In this document: in pieces, positions 1-8,077 of the stretch
How the letters are laid out: each line of letters opens with the position of its first letter
Position numbering within the stretch: position 1 is the first letter of the stretch
Source: Streptomyces ardesiacus
Lineage (GTDB): Bacteria > Actinomycetota > Actinomycetes > Streptomycetales > Streptomycetaceae
DNA: 64,000 nucleotides
Direction: 5' to 3'
Assembly (NCBI RefSeq): GCF_003112575.1
Contig: NZ_BEWC01000002.1
Coordinates: 1,240,001 to 1,304,000 of the forward strand
Notes under the pieces: model-generated
What the model saw: the letters and a program-made list of their open reading frames with translations, nothing else
Databases searched by the model: none
What the model was told of the DNA's origin: nothing
Program-made: the position numbers and the translations under genes

Positions 1-1
1 G

Positions 2-820
2 ACGGCGCTGTCCCGGCTGGGGGAGGCGCTCGCGGCGAGCGGGAACGACGTCATGCGCCGCGAACTCGACGCACGCGTCCGGCAGACCGGCGCCCCGGGC
101 GACGCGGGCCGGGCCCTGGCGGACCGGCTGGCCCTGCTGAACCGGCCGGTGTTCGCCGACTTCTTCGGCGGCCGCGGAAAGGCCCGCCCGTTCTCCCTGC
201 GGGCGGTCGCCCACCATCCGCTGCGGGTCCGGATCGACGTCCCCGAGCGCGGGCACGACGAGGCCTCCCGGCTGATCACCCGGCTGATCCTCGCGCAGTT
301 CCACGCCGTGGTCAGGGAGGGCCGCCGGGAGCACTTCGTCGGCCTGGTCCTGGACGACGCGACGGGCGCCGTCACGCGGCAGTCCGTGCGCCGCATCCAG
401 CGGCTGCGCTCGCAGAACGCGGGCGTGCTGCTCGCCCTGCGGACCGTCGGCGACGTACCGGAGGCACTGCACGGCCCGCTGTACGGCGCCGTGGGCTGCC
501 GCATGGCCTTCTGCGGCGTCTCCACCTGGGACGGCGGCCGGTTCGCGCAGGCCTGGGGCACCGAGTGGGTGGAGACGACCGAGGTCGCCAAGCACACGGT
601 CTTCGCCGACCAGCCGATGACGAGGTTCTTCCACGCCGTGCGCAAGCTGGTGACGGGCAAGGCGGTGACGACGGACGCGGTGACCGTCCGCCAGGTCGAG
701 CGGGAACGCTGGTCGGCCTCCGAGCTGGCGCACGCCGTGCCGGCCGGACACGCCGTGCTGTCGCTGACCAGCGTCAAGGGGGAGCACGCGCCGCCGCTGC
801 TGGTGAACCTGCGCGGGTGA
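2..820 (+). CDS. TraG/HerA-like P-loop ATPase, C-terminal part (partial)
   Basis: The frame is open from the left edge, so the true start lies outside the window and only about 272 C-terminal residues are visible. Counting from an internal Met at base 53, residues 98-103 read LVLDDA, a hydrophobic strand ending in two acidic residues that looks like a Walker B motif. It is followed by an arginine-rich stretch and a segment typical of the C-terminal half of FtsK/TraG/HerA-type hexameric ATPases. Walker A would be upstream and cannot be checked. The protein ends LLVNLRG without a membrane segment. The 247-bp gap after it holds two copies of a 14-bp GC-rich direct repeat (864-877 and 880-893) and no clear gene. 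Assignment is by overall pattern only; the substrate (DNA pumping, transfer or other) is unknown. Confidence 0.5.
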   Translation, partial: TALSRLGEALAASGNDVMRRELDARVRQTGAPGDAGRALADRLALLNRPVFADFFGGRGKARPFSLRAVAHHPLRVRIDVPERGHDEASRLITRLILAQFHAVVREGRREHFVGLVLDDATGAVTRQSVRRIQRLRSQNAGVLLALRTVGDVPEALHGPLYGAVGCRMAFCGVSTWDGGRFAQAWGTEWVETTEVAKHTVFADQPMTRFFHAVRKLVTGKAVTTDAVTVRQVERERWSASELAHAVPAGHAVLSLTSVKGEHAPPLLVNLRG

Positions 821-1067
821 GCCCCGGGGGCTGCCAGGGGCGGGCACGCCGGCACCCGGGCAGCCCCGGAGCCGGGCAACCCCGGAGCCGGGCGCCCGGC
901 ACCCGGGCACCCCGGGACTTGAGGGCCCGGGGACCGTACAGTGAGGCAGAATCGACACACGCCGTTCATACGCGACGGCCAAAAGATCACAGCGACTCCA
1001 CACCGACCCCGCAACCGGCCGCACCCAGGCCCCCGCCTCTGACGCAGACCCGAAGGCCAAGGCACCC

Positions 1068-2708
1068 ATGCCCCCGACGCTCGCCTCGCTCGTCCACCAC
1101 TCGGCGCTCAAGCTGGCCGTGCGCGCCGGCGAGGACCGCCTCGACGTGCCGGTGCGCTGGGCCCACGTCAGCGAACTCGCCGACCCCGTGCCCTACATGG
1201 AGGGCGGCGAACTGCTGCTGATCACCGCCCTCAAGCTGGACGCCGAGGACCCCGAGGCGATGCGCCGGTACGTGAAGCGGCTGGTGGGCGCCGGAGTGGT
1301 GGGCCTCGGATTCGCCGTCGGCGTCAACTACGACGACATCCCCGGGGCCCTGGTGGAAGCGGCCCGCGAGGAAGGCCTGCCGCTCCTGGAGGTGCCGCGC
1401 CGCACCCCCTTCCTCGCGATCAGCAAGGCCGTGTCCGCCGCGATCGCCGCCGACCAGTACCGCGCGGTCACCGCGGGCTTCGCCGCCCAGCGCGAGCTGA
1501 CCCGGCGGACCCTGGCCGACGGCCCGGAGGGCCTGCTGGCCGCGCTCGCCGCGCAGGTCGACGGCTGGGCGGCCCTGTACGACGCCTCGGGCGCCGTCGT
1601 CGCCAGCGCGCCGGAGTGGGCGGGCCGCAGGGCCGCGCGGCTCACCGCGGACGTGCAGCGGCTGCGCGAGCGCCCGGCGCCGGCCTCGTCGGTGGTCGCC
1701 GGCGCCGGGAGCCCGGACCACCCCGAGAACGCCGACCGGGTCGAGCTGCACACCCTGGGCACCTCCCGCCGGCCCCGCTCCGCGCTCGCCGTCGGCACGG
1801 CCGCCGCCCTCGGCACCGCCGAGCGGTACGCCGTCCACTCCGCCATCGCCCTGCTGACCCTCACCACGGAACGCTCCCGCTCCCTGCACGAGGCCGGGCT
1901 GCGCATCGACGCCGCCGTCCTGCGCATGCTGCTGGCCGGCGAACCCGACCACGCGCGCACGGTCGCCGGGGACCTGTACGGCGGCCTGCTGGACGCGCCG
2001 TTCCGCATCGTCGTCGCCGAGTCGGCGGCCAGGGCCAGGGCCTCCACGGCCGCACGGGCCGGTGACCCGGGCGGCGAGACGGGCGACGCCCTCGGCACCC
2101 TCACCGAGGTCGTGGAATCCGCGGCGGCCCACGCCGGCGAGGCGGTGCTGGTCGTCCCCGAGGGCGAACGCCTGGTGATGCTGGCCACCGACCGGGGCGC
2201 GGCCGTCGCCGCCTGCGCCGAGTACGCCTCGGCCCTGGAGGCCGCCCGCCCGGCCTCCGACTCCCTCGCGGGCGGCGACGAGGAGAGCCTGGTCGTCGGC
2301 CTGTCGGCGCCGTCCGGGCCCATCGCCGCGTCCGCCGCCTACAAACAGGCCGAACAGGCCCTCTCGGTGGCCCGCCGGCGCGGCCGGGTCTGCGTGGAGC
2401 ACGAACACCTGGCGGCCGGGTCCCTCGTGCCCCTCCTCGCGGACGACGCGGTACGCGCCTTCGCCGACGGTCTCCTGCGGGCGCTGCGCGACCACGACGC
2501 CACCGGCCGGGGCGACCTGGTGGCCTCCCTGCGCGCCTGGCTCTCCCGCCACGGCCAGTGGGACGCGGCCGCCGCCGACCTCGGGGTCCACCGCCACACC
2601 CTGCGCTACCGGATGCGCCGGGTGGAGGAGATCCTCGGCCGCTCCCTGGACGACCCGGACGTCCGCATGGAGCTGTGGCTGGCCCTGAAGGCAACGGCAC
2701 CCGAGTAG
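1068..2708 (+). CDS. PucR/CdaR-family transcriptional regulator
   Basis: 546 residues with the three-part layout of the PucR family. The N-terminal PucR sensor domain (about 5-130) contains the segment YMEGGELLLITALKL. A middle, degenerate GGDEF-like region (about 280-420) follows. The C-terminal PucR-type helix-turn-helix (about 485-542) has the typical DLGVHRHTLRYRMRRVEE recognition region. Members of this family are cytoplasmic activators of purine, amino-acid or GABA catabolism and usually control the neighbouring gene. Here an aldehyde dehydrogenase begins 164 bp downstream on the same strand, so it is the likely target. The intervening gap has an 8-bp inverted repeat (GCGTTTGT at 2730-2737, ACAAACGC at 2780-2787) that could be a binding site. 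The effector cannot be read from sequence. Confidence 0.88.
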   Translation: MPPTLASLVHHSALKLAVRAGEDRLDVPVRWAHVSELADPVPYMEGGELLLITALKLDAEDPEAMRRYVKRLVGAGVVGLGFAVGVNYDDIPGALVEAAREEGLPLLEVPRRTPFLAISKAVSAAIAADQYRAVTAGFAAQRELTRRTLADGPEGLLAALAAQVDGWAALYDASGAVVASAPEWAGRRAARLTADVQRLRERPAPASSVVAGAGSPDHPENADRVELHTLGTSRRPRSALAVGTAAALGTAERYAVHSAIALLTLTTERSRSLHEAGLRIDAAVLRMLLAGEPDHARTVAGDLYGGLLDAPFRIVVAESAARARASTAARAGDPGGETGDALGTLTEVVESAAAHAGEAVLVVPEGERLVMLATDRGAAVAACAEYASALEAARPASDSLAGGDEESLVVGLSAPSGPIAASAAYKQAEQALSVARRRGRVCVEHEHLAAGSLVPLLADDAVRAFADGLLRALRDHDATGRGDLVASLRAWLSRHGQWDAAAADLGVHRHTLRYRMRRVEEILGRSLDDPDVRMELWLALKATAPE

Positions 2709-2872
2709 GCCGTCCGGCGCGGCCGTCCGGCGTTTGTGGCCACCGCGTCGAACAGGCCACGCCCACCACTACACCCCGGACAAACGCCCCCCGCCCCGCC
2801 CCGTCCTACCGTGGACGCGCACCCGCAATCACCACCACACGACCCCCAACGCGGAAGGGCCGGGACTCGACA

Positions 2873-4318
2873 ATGACTTCCACCCACGCCTTCTGGCTCG
2901 CCGGCCGCCAGGCCACCGGCGAGACCGGCTTCGACGTCACGTCCCCCTGGGACGGCACCACCGTCGGCACGGTGAGCCTCCCCACCGACGCCCAGGTCGA
3001 AGAGGCCGTGGCCGCCGCGTACGCCGTCCGCGAGGACTTCGCCGCGACCCCCGCCCACACCCGTGCCGCCGCCCTCGACCACGTCGGCCGCCGCCTGTCG
3101 GAGCGCGCCGAGGAGATCGCCCGCCTGATCTCCGCCGAGAACGGCAAGCCCGTCAAGTGGGCCCGCGGCGAGGTCGGCCGCGCCGTCTCGGTGTTCCGCT
3201 TCGCCGCCGAGGAGGCCCGCCGCTTCAACGGCGGCGAGGCCCAGCGCCTCGACACGGACGCCGGCGGCCAGGGTCGCCTCGCCCTCACCCGCCGCTTCCC
3301 CAAGGGCGTCGTCCTCGGCATCGCGCCCTTCAACTTCCCCCTCAACCTGTGCGCCCACAAGATCGCCCCCGCGATCGCGGCCGGTGCCCCCATCATCCTG
3401 AAGCCCGCCCCCGCCACCCCCCTCTCCGGCCTGATCCTCGGGGAACTCCTCGCCGAGACCGAGCTGCCCGCCGGCTCCTGGAGCATCCTTCCGGTGCCGA
3501 ACGACCGCATGCCCGCCCTCGTCCAGGACGAGCGCCTGCCGGTCATCTCCTTCACCGGCTCGGAGACCGTCGGCTACGCGATCATGGACTCGGTGCCCCG
3601 CAAGCACTGCACCCTCGAACTGGGCGGCAACGGCGCGGCGGTCGTCCTCGGGGACTGGGCGAGCGACGAGGACCTGGCGTGGGCCGCGTCCCGCATCGCG
3701 ACCTTCTCCAACTACCAGGGCGGCCAGTCCTGCATCTCCGTGCAGCGCGTCATCGCCGACGCCGCCGTCTACGACCGGCTGCTGCCCCGCATCGTCGCCG
3801 CCGTCGAGGCCCAGGTCACCGGCGACCCGAACGACGACGCGACGGACGTCGGCCCGCTGGTCAGCGAGGCCGCCGCCGAGCGCGTGGAGTCCTGGGTCGA
3901 GGAGGCCGTCGCCGCGGGCGCGAAGCTCCTCACCGGCGGCAAGCGCGACGGTGCCGCCTACGCCCCGACCGTCCTCACCGACCTGCCCGCCGGCACCACC
4001 CTCGCCCGCGAGGAGGTCTTCGGCCCGGTCCTCAGCGTGCAGAAGGTGACCGGCGAGGCCGAGGCGTTCGCCGCCGTCAACGACTCCAAGTACGGCCTCC
4101 AGGCAGGCGTGTTCACCCATGACCTCCAGGCCGCCTTCCGTGCCCACCGCGCCCTGGAGGTCGGCGGCGTCGTCATCGGCGACGTTCCCTCCTACCGCGC
4201 CGACCAGATGCCGTACGGCGGCGCCAAGCAGTCCGGCGTGGGCCGCGAGGGCGTGCGGTTCGCGATGGACGACTACACCTACGAGCGGGTGCTGGTCCTC
4301 ACGGGGCTGGCGCTCTGA
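2873..4318 (+). CDS. NAD(P)-dependent aldehyde dehydrogenase (ALDH superfamily)
   Basis: 481 residues, the normal length of a soluble ALDH. Visible motifs: PFNFPLNL with the oxyanion Asn at 154, Lys177 in LKPAP (cofactor ribose binding), FTGSETVG (228-234), general base Glu249 in LELGGN, and catalytic Cys287 in GGQSCISV. The ATG at 2873 is chosen because the alignment-like N-terminus (FWLAGRQ) begins just after it; the frame is open further upstream but that part is not ALDH-like. The family oxidises aldehydes to acids. The motif set resembles the succinate-semialdehyde/lactaldehyde/glyceraldehyde-3-phosphate group, but the substrate is not decidable. It lies behind a PucR-type regulator and ahead of a strong hairpin (4384-4415). 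A possible -10 TACCGT lies at 2807-2812. Confidence 0.9.
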   Translation: MTSTHAFWLAGRQATGETGFDVTSPWDGTTVGTVSLPTDAQVEEAVAAAYAVREDFAATPAHTRAAALDHVGRRLSERAEEIARLISAENGKPVKWARGEVGRAVSVFRFAAEEARRFNGGEAQRLDTDAGGQGRLALTRRFPKGVVLGIAPFNFPLNLCAHKIAPAIAAGAPIILKPAPATPLSGLILGELLAETELPAGSWSILPVPNDRMPALVQDERLPVISFTGSETVGYAIMDSVPRKHCTLELGGNGAAVVLGDWASDEDLAWAASRIATFSNYQGGQSCISVQRVIADAAVYDRLLPRIVAAVEAQVTGDPNDDATDVGPLVSEAAAERVESWVEEAVAAGAKLLTGGKRDGAAYAPTVLTDLPAGTTLAREEVFGPVLSVQKVTGEAEAFAAVNDSKYGLQAGVFTHDLQAAFRAHRALEVGGVVIGDVPSYRADQMPYGGAKQSGVGREGVRFAMDDYTYERVLVLTGLAL

Positions 4319-4383
4319 CGTCCGGTCCCGTCCTGAGTCGAGCCGGTGGCCCGCCCGGACGTACGTCTCGGGCAGCAGGCCGG

Positions 4384-4415
4384 TGACGGGGACCGCGCGG
4401 ATGCGGTCCCCGTCA
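4384..4415 (+). terminator. Terminator hairpin after aldehyde dehydrogenase
   Basis: Perfect 13-bp inverted repeat: TGACGGGGACCGC at 4384-4396 pairs with 4403-4415, with a 6-nt loop. It begins 65 nt after the stop codon. There is no U-run, which is usual for Streptomyces terminators. Confidence 0.7.
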
Positions 4416-4827
4416 GAACCTGGCGGCGCCGGCCACACGGCGGGACGCCCCCGTCCCTGGTCGCCGCCGGTGACCCGGCAGGCGTAGGCGGCCGTGACGG
4501 CCCGGCCGTCACGGGCACGGGCCGGGGCCGCCGGGGTGCGGTCGTCGCCGCGGCAAGGAGTGCCGGGCCGCGTGCCCGGGGTCGCCGGCCGATCCGCGGA
4601 CTCGTACGGTTCGCCGCCGGTCGTGCGGTGGTGCTCCGCTGCCCGGACGATCGGCACACGCCTGGACGGCCGAGCCCGACGCGGCGCGTCCCGCCTCCCC
4701 GGGACGAAGGGAGGAACGGCAGGCCGTAGCGGCACCGGTGCCGAGCAGCCGGCCCACGTCCACCGACGTCACCCTGGTGACCGGCAGGACCACGCACCAC
4801 CCCGGGGGCCGGGCCGGCGGCGAGTCG

Positions 4828-4863
4828 GGGGCCCGGTGCCGGTGGTCACCGGTGCCGGGCCCC
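4828..4863 (-). terminator. Terminator hairpin after GH3 gene
   Basis: Stem of about 17 bp (two G-U pairs) with a 2-nt loop. The arms are 4828-4844 and 4847-4863, beginning 27 nt past the GH3 stop on the minus strand. Confidence 0.65.
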
Positions 4864-4890
4864 GTCCCCGTGCCGGGCTTCTCCGGACCC

Positions 4891-7734
4891 TCAACCGGTG
4901 AAGCCGACGTGCGCGAGCCGCAGTGAGCCGCGCAGTCCGACGCGGAGGTCGTGGACGCCCCCGGCGGTGAAGGCGCCGTCCACCTCCACGTAGTCGTACG
5001 GTCCCGCGGTCGGCGCGGCCGGTGACAGCGCCGCCGTCCACGGGCCTCCGTCGAGGGCCAGCTCGACCGTGCCCTCGCCCGCCACCGAGACCGTCACCCC
5101 GGTCGTACCGGAACCGAAGTCGCAGGCACGGTAGACCAGTTCACCGGTGCCACCGGCCACCGGCGTCACCGCGTCGCCCGTCGTCCTCGTCCGGTCGACG
5201 ATCTCCGTACCGCTCTGCTCGTCGAAGTCGGCCGCGTCCAGGCCGCGTTCGCGGACCGGGCGGGGTGCCGCGGGCTCGCCGTCGACCGTGACGGTCGTCG
5301 ACAGGCGCACGTCCTCGCTCGACGCGCCCACCAGCAGGGCGTACGCGCCCGGCTCCAGCCGCCACCGGCCCTGCGCCACGTCCCAGAACGCGAGGGCGGA
5401 CAGCGGGACGTCGAAGGAGACCCGGGCCGACGCGCCGGGCGCGAGGGGCAGCCGGCGGTGGGCCAGCAGTGCGCGGCGCGGCCGCGGGACCGACGGGGAC
5501 TCGGCGCGGACGTAGAGCTGGGCCACCTCGTCGGCGGCCACCTCCCCGGTGTTGGTGACCGTGAAGGACACCGAGACCGCTTCCTCCCCCACCTCCGCCG
5601 TCAGGTCCGCGTACCCGAAGGACGTGTAGGACAGGCCGTGCCCGAACGGGAACAGCGGCGTCCCGTCGAAGTAGAGGTAGGTCTGCCGGCCGCCGATCAC
5701 GTCGTAGTCGAGGAGAGCGGGCAGGTCGGCGTCGTCGGCGTACCAGGTCTGCGGGAGCCGGCCCGCCGGGGAGACGTCCCCGGCGAGGACACGGGCCAGC
5801 GCCGTGCCGGCCGCCTGGCCCCCGTGCGCGGTCCACAGCACCGCCGGGAGCGCCTCGACGTCGACCGCGTACGGGTAGGCCGACACCAGCGCGAGCACGG
5901 TCGCCGGGTTGGCGGCTCGGGCCGCGCGCAGCAGCCGTTCCTGGTGGGCGGGCAGGCGCAGCGTCGTACGGTCCTCGGTCTCGCGGCCGTTGATGTGCGG
6001 GTCGTTGCCCGCGACCACCACGACCAGGTCCGCCTCGGCCGCCGCCCGCGACACCGCCTCCTCACCGCGCTCGGCGACGACCAGCCCGAAGACCTCGCCG
6101 TCCGGGTCGTCCCCGTCGGCGGCGGCAACCTTCACGCCGTCGGCGGCGACCTGGACGAGGCGGCCCGTACCCGTGTGCCTCAGGAGGTGACCGTCGCCGT
6201 GGGGTTCCAGCCGGAACGTCTCCTGCACGACCCAGCCGCCGGGCTGGTCGGCGGCGGCGCGCACGAAGCCGTCCTCGGCGACGGACAGGTAGCGGCCGTC
6301 GGGCGCGCGCAGGGTGAGCACGCCCTCGCCCCAGTCGACGAGCGCCAGTTCGGTGCCTGCCGCGTCGGTGGTCAGGGGCGGCAGGTCGGTGCGGCCGGCG
6401 AGCAGGGCCGGATCGAGGGCGGCCTCCGTGCCGAGCCCCTCGGCGGGGGCGTCGTCCGACGGCAGGACGTGCAGGAAGGTGCCGTCGGACGTGCGGAGCC
6501 TGACCCGGTCCACGCCTTCCGCGAAGCTCACGCGGTCGGCGCCGAACCGCTCGTACAGGCCCTCCAGCGGGGTCGAGCGGTGGATGAGCGTGCCGCTGTA
6601 CCAGTCGAGCTTGCACTCGTCGGCGAGCAGCCCGACGACGGCGACGCGGGCGTCGGGCGCCGACGGCAGGAGGCCGTCGTTCTTGAGCAGGACCACCGCC
6701 TGCTCGGCCGCCTCCCGCGCCAGCGCCCGGTGTTCCGGTGTGTCGAAGTCCCGTACGTCCGCGTACGGGTCGTGTTCCGGGTCGAACTCGCCGAGCCGGA
6801 AACGGACCGACAACTGCCGCCGCACGGCCGCGTCCACGTCCGCCTCCGTCAGCAGGCCCTGCTCCAGGGCGCCCCGGACCCGCGCGACGGTCTTCGAGGG
6901 GTCCGTGCCGTGGTCGGTGAAGCTGTCGACCCCGGCCCGCAGCGCGGCGGCGGTGGCCTCCTCGTGGGTGTCGAAGTAGTGCTCCGAGTCGACCAGGTTG
7001 GAGGGGGCGCCGGCGTCGGAGCAGACCAGGAGGTCCTCCTCGGTCCAGGTGCGCAGATGGCGGCCGAGGTGGGGCGAGAGGTGGTTGGGGCGGCCGTTGA
7101 CCAGGTTGTAGGCCGGCATCACCCCGGCCACCGCGCCCGCCTCGACCGTTTCGCGGAAGGCCCGCAGGTCGTACTCGTGCAGCACGCGCGGGCGGACCGA
7201 GGACGAGGAGGTGTCCCGGGCGGTCTCGTTGTTGTGCGCGAGCCAGTGCTTGAGGACCGGCGCGGTGCGCCAGTAGACCGGGTGGTCGCCGCGCAGGCCC
7301 CGGGTGTAGGCGGTGGCGATGGCCGAGGTCAGCTTCGGGTCCTCCGAGTAGCCCTCCTCGTTGCGGCCCCACAGGGGGTGGCGCAGCAGGTTCACGGTCG
7401 GCGACCAGACGTTGAGGCCGACGCGCTCGTCCCGCGCGCGCATCGCCCGGGCCTCCTTGGAGACCGCCTCGCCGACCCGGTGCACGAGGTCCTCGTTCCA
7501 GGTGGCGCCGAGCCCGACGGCCTGCGGGAACACGGTCGCCGGGCCCATCCAGGCCACGCCGTGCAGTGCTTCCTGACCGGTGCGGAAGGCGGCGATGCCC
7601 AGACGCTCGACCGCGGGCGCGAACTGGTGCAGGAAGGCGGTCTTCTCGTCGAGCGTGAGCCGCGACATCAGGTCGTCGACGCGCTTCGCGAACGGCAGGT
7701 GCGGATCACGGAACGGCGGCGTGGGTGCGGTCAC
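4891..7734 (-). CDS. Glycoside hydrolase family 3 beta-glucosidase/xylosidase-type enzyme
   Basis: 947 residues, GTG start preceded by AAGGGG; no signal peptide, so probably cytoplasmic. The GH3 TIM-barrel domain spans about 10-320, with the putative nucleophile Asp240 in LLVCSDAG (the usual Trp after Asp is Ala). The alpha/beta sandwich domain spans about 345-660, with an acid/base candidate Glu585 or Glu587 in GRETEDRT. It is split by an insertion of about 145 residues (410-557) with beta-trefoil/fascin-like repeats such as GRYLSV. A fibronectin-III-like domain follows PFGHGLSYTSF, then a C-terminal CBM6-like beta-sandwich (about 835-947). The family removes terminal beta-linked Glc, Xyl or Ara. 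The gene is divergent from the importer operon and has a LacI-type operator overlapping its promoter, so it is co-regulated with GH42, GH95 and GH12. Substrate inferred from context. Confidence 0.88.
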   Translation of the reverse strand: MTAPTPPFRDPHLPFAKRVDDLMSRLTLDEKTAFLHQFAPAVERLGIAAFRTGQEALHGVAWMGPATVFPQAVGLGATWNEDLVHRVGEAVSKEARAMRARDERVGLNVWSPTVNLLRHPLWGRNEEGYSEDPKLTSAIATAYTRGLRGDHPVYWRTAPVLKHWLAHNNETARDTSSSSVRPRVLHEYDLRAFRETVEAGAVAGVMPAYNLVNGRPNHLSPHLGRHLRTWTEEDLLVCSDAGAPSNLVDSEHYFDTHEEATAAALRAGVDSFTDHGTDPSKTVARVRGALEQGLLTEADVDAAVRRQLSVRFRLGEFDPEHDPYADVRDFDTPEHRALAREAAEQAVVLLKNDGLLPSAPDARVAVVGLLADECKLDWYSGTLIHRSTPLEGLYERFGADRVSFAEGVDRVRLRTSDGTFLHVLPSDDAPAEGLGTEAALDPALLAGRTDLPPLTTDAAGTELALVDWGEGVLTLRAPDGRYLSVAEDGFVRAAADQPGGWVVQETFRLEPHGDGHLLRHTGTGRLVQVAADGVKVAAADGDDPDGEVFGLVVAERGEEAVSRAAAEADLVVVVAGNDPHINGRETEDRTTLRLPAHQERLLRAARAANPATVLALVSAYPYAVDVEALPAVLWTAHGGQAAGTALARVLAGDVSPAGRLPQTWYADDADLPALLDYDVIGGRQTYLYFDGTPLFPFGHGLSYTSFGYADLTAEVGEEAVSVSFTVTNTGEVAADEVAQLYVRAESPSVPRPRRALLAHRRLPLAPGASARVSFDVPLSALAFWDVAQGRWRLEPGAYALLVGASSEDVRLSTTVTVDGEPAAPRPVRERGLDAADFDEQSGTEIVDRTRTTGDAVTPVAGGTGELVYRACDFGSGTTGVTVSVAGEGTVELALDGGPWTAALSPAAPTAGPYDYVEVDGAFTAGGVHDLRVGLRGSLRLAHVGFTG

Positions 7735-7769
7735 GAGGTGGTCCCCTTGCGGATGGTTCGGGCAGGACG

Positions 7770-7783
7770 TCGAAGCGCTTCGA
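7770..7783. promoter_or_regulatory. LacI-type operator at GH3 promoter
   Basis: Perfect 14-bp palindrome TCGAAGCGCTTCGA lying directly after the proposed -10 of the GH3 promoter, 36 bp before the GTG start. Identical to 7972-7985 and 17905-17918. Occupancy by the local LacI-family protein would block initiation. Confidence 0.8.
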
Positions 7784-7812
7784 TGCTCAGTGCAGCCCAG
7801 GGCGGGTGTCAA
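7783..7812 (-). promoter_or_regulatory. Candidate promoter of the GH3 gene
   Basis: Minus strand: -35 TTGACA (7812-7807), 18-bp spacer, -10 GAGCAT (7788-7783). The -35 is consensus and the -10 is weak. The downstream end abuts the operator at 7770-7783. Confidence 0.45.
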
Positions 7813-7932
7813 GACGCCGCGGCGGATTGCGCCGTGACCCGGGCCGCGCCGCAACGGGGACTCGCCGTGGAAAGGAGGAGTGTGGTCAAGACCTTTCCCG
7901 GGGGTGCCGACCAGGAATCTTGGAAACGACTC

Positions 7933-7961
7933 TTGTGCCCCCCGGGGGGTTAACTTAACCT
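7933..7961 (+). promoter_or_regulatory. Candidate promoter of the importer/GH operon
   Basis: -35 TTGTGC (7933-7938), 17-bp spacer, -10 TAACCT (7956-7961). An operator palindrome begins 10 bp after the -10, overlapping the expected transcription start. This is the classic repression geometry. Confidence 0.5.
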
Positions 7962-7971
7962 CGCTGCAACA

Positions 7972-7985
7972 TCGAAGCGCTTCGA
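7972..7985. promoter_or_regulatory. LacI-type operator at importer operon promoter
   Basis: Perfect palindrome TCGAAGCGCTTCGA, about 92 bp upstream of the binding-protein start codon and just downstream of the proposed promoter. Together with 7770-7783 it occupies the 343-bp divergent gap, which otherwise has no gene. Confidence 0.8.
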
Positions 7986-8077
7986 CACGAACTGGTCCCA
8001 GTTCCCTCAAGACACCGCACCCGACGGCCGCCGTCGGGTGTCCCGGTGCGCCACGAAGGCACGAAGGGTTGACGCAC

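Larger units (their letters stand above)
4319..4890. other. 572-bp intergenic region between convergent genes
   Basis: The gap separates the convergent aldehyde dehydrogenase and GH3 genes. It contains two strong hairpins, one for each gene (4384-4415 and 4828-4863). The open frames in between are arginine/glycine/proline-rich frames of random GC-rich DNA with no domain, start site or RBS of note. No RNA gene was recognised. Confidence 0.6.

Noticed and set aside
919..942. TTGAGG...TACAGT as promoter of the PucR-type gene
   Set aside because: The spacing between the two boxes is only 12 bp, too short for a sigma-70-type promoter.
4346..4901. Several 90-170 codon frames in the 572-bp gap
   Set aside because: Mutually overlapping Arg/Gly/Pro-rich frames, typical of random GC-rich sequence.
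5458..7953. 831-codon plus-strand frame over the GH3 gene
   Set aside because: Antisense of a clearly recognised GH3 enzyme; no start site or domain of its own.
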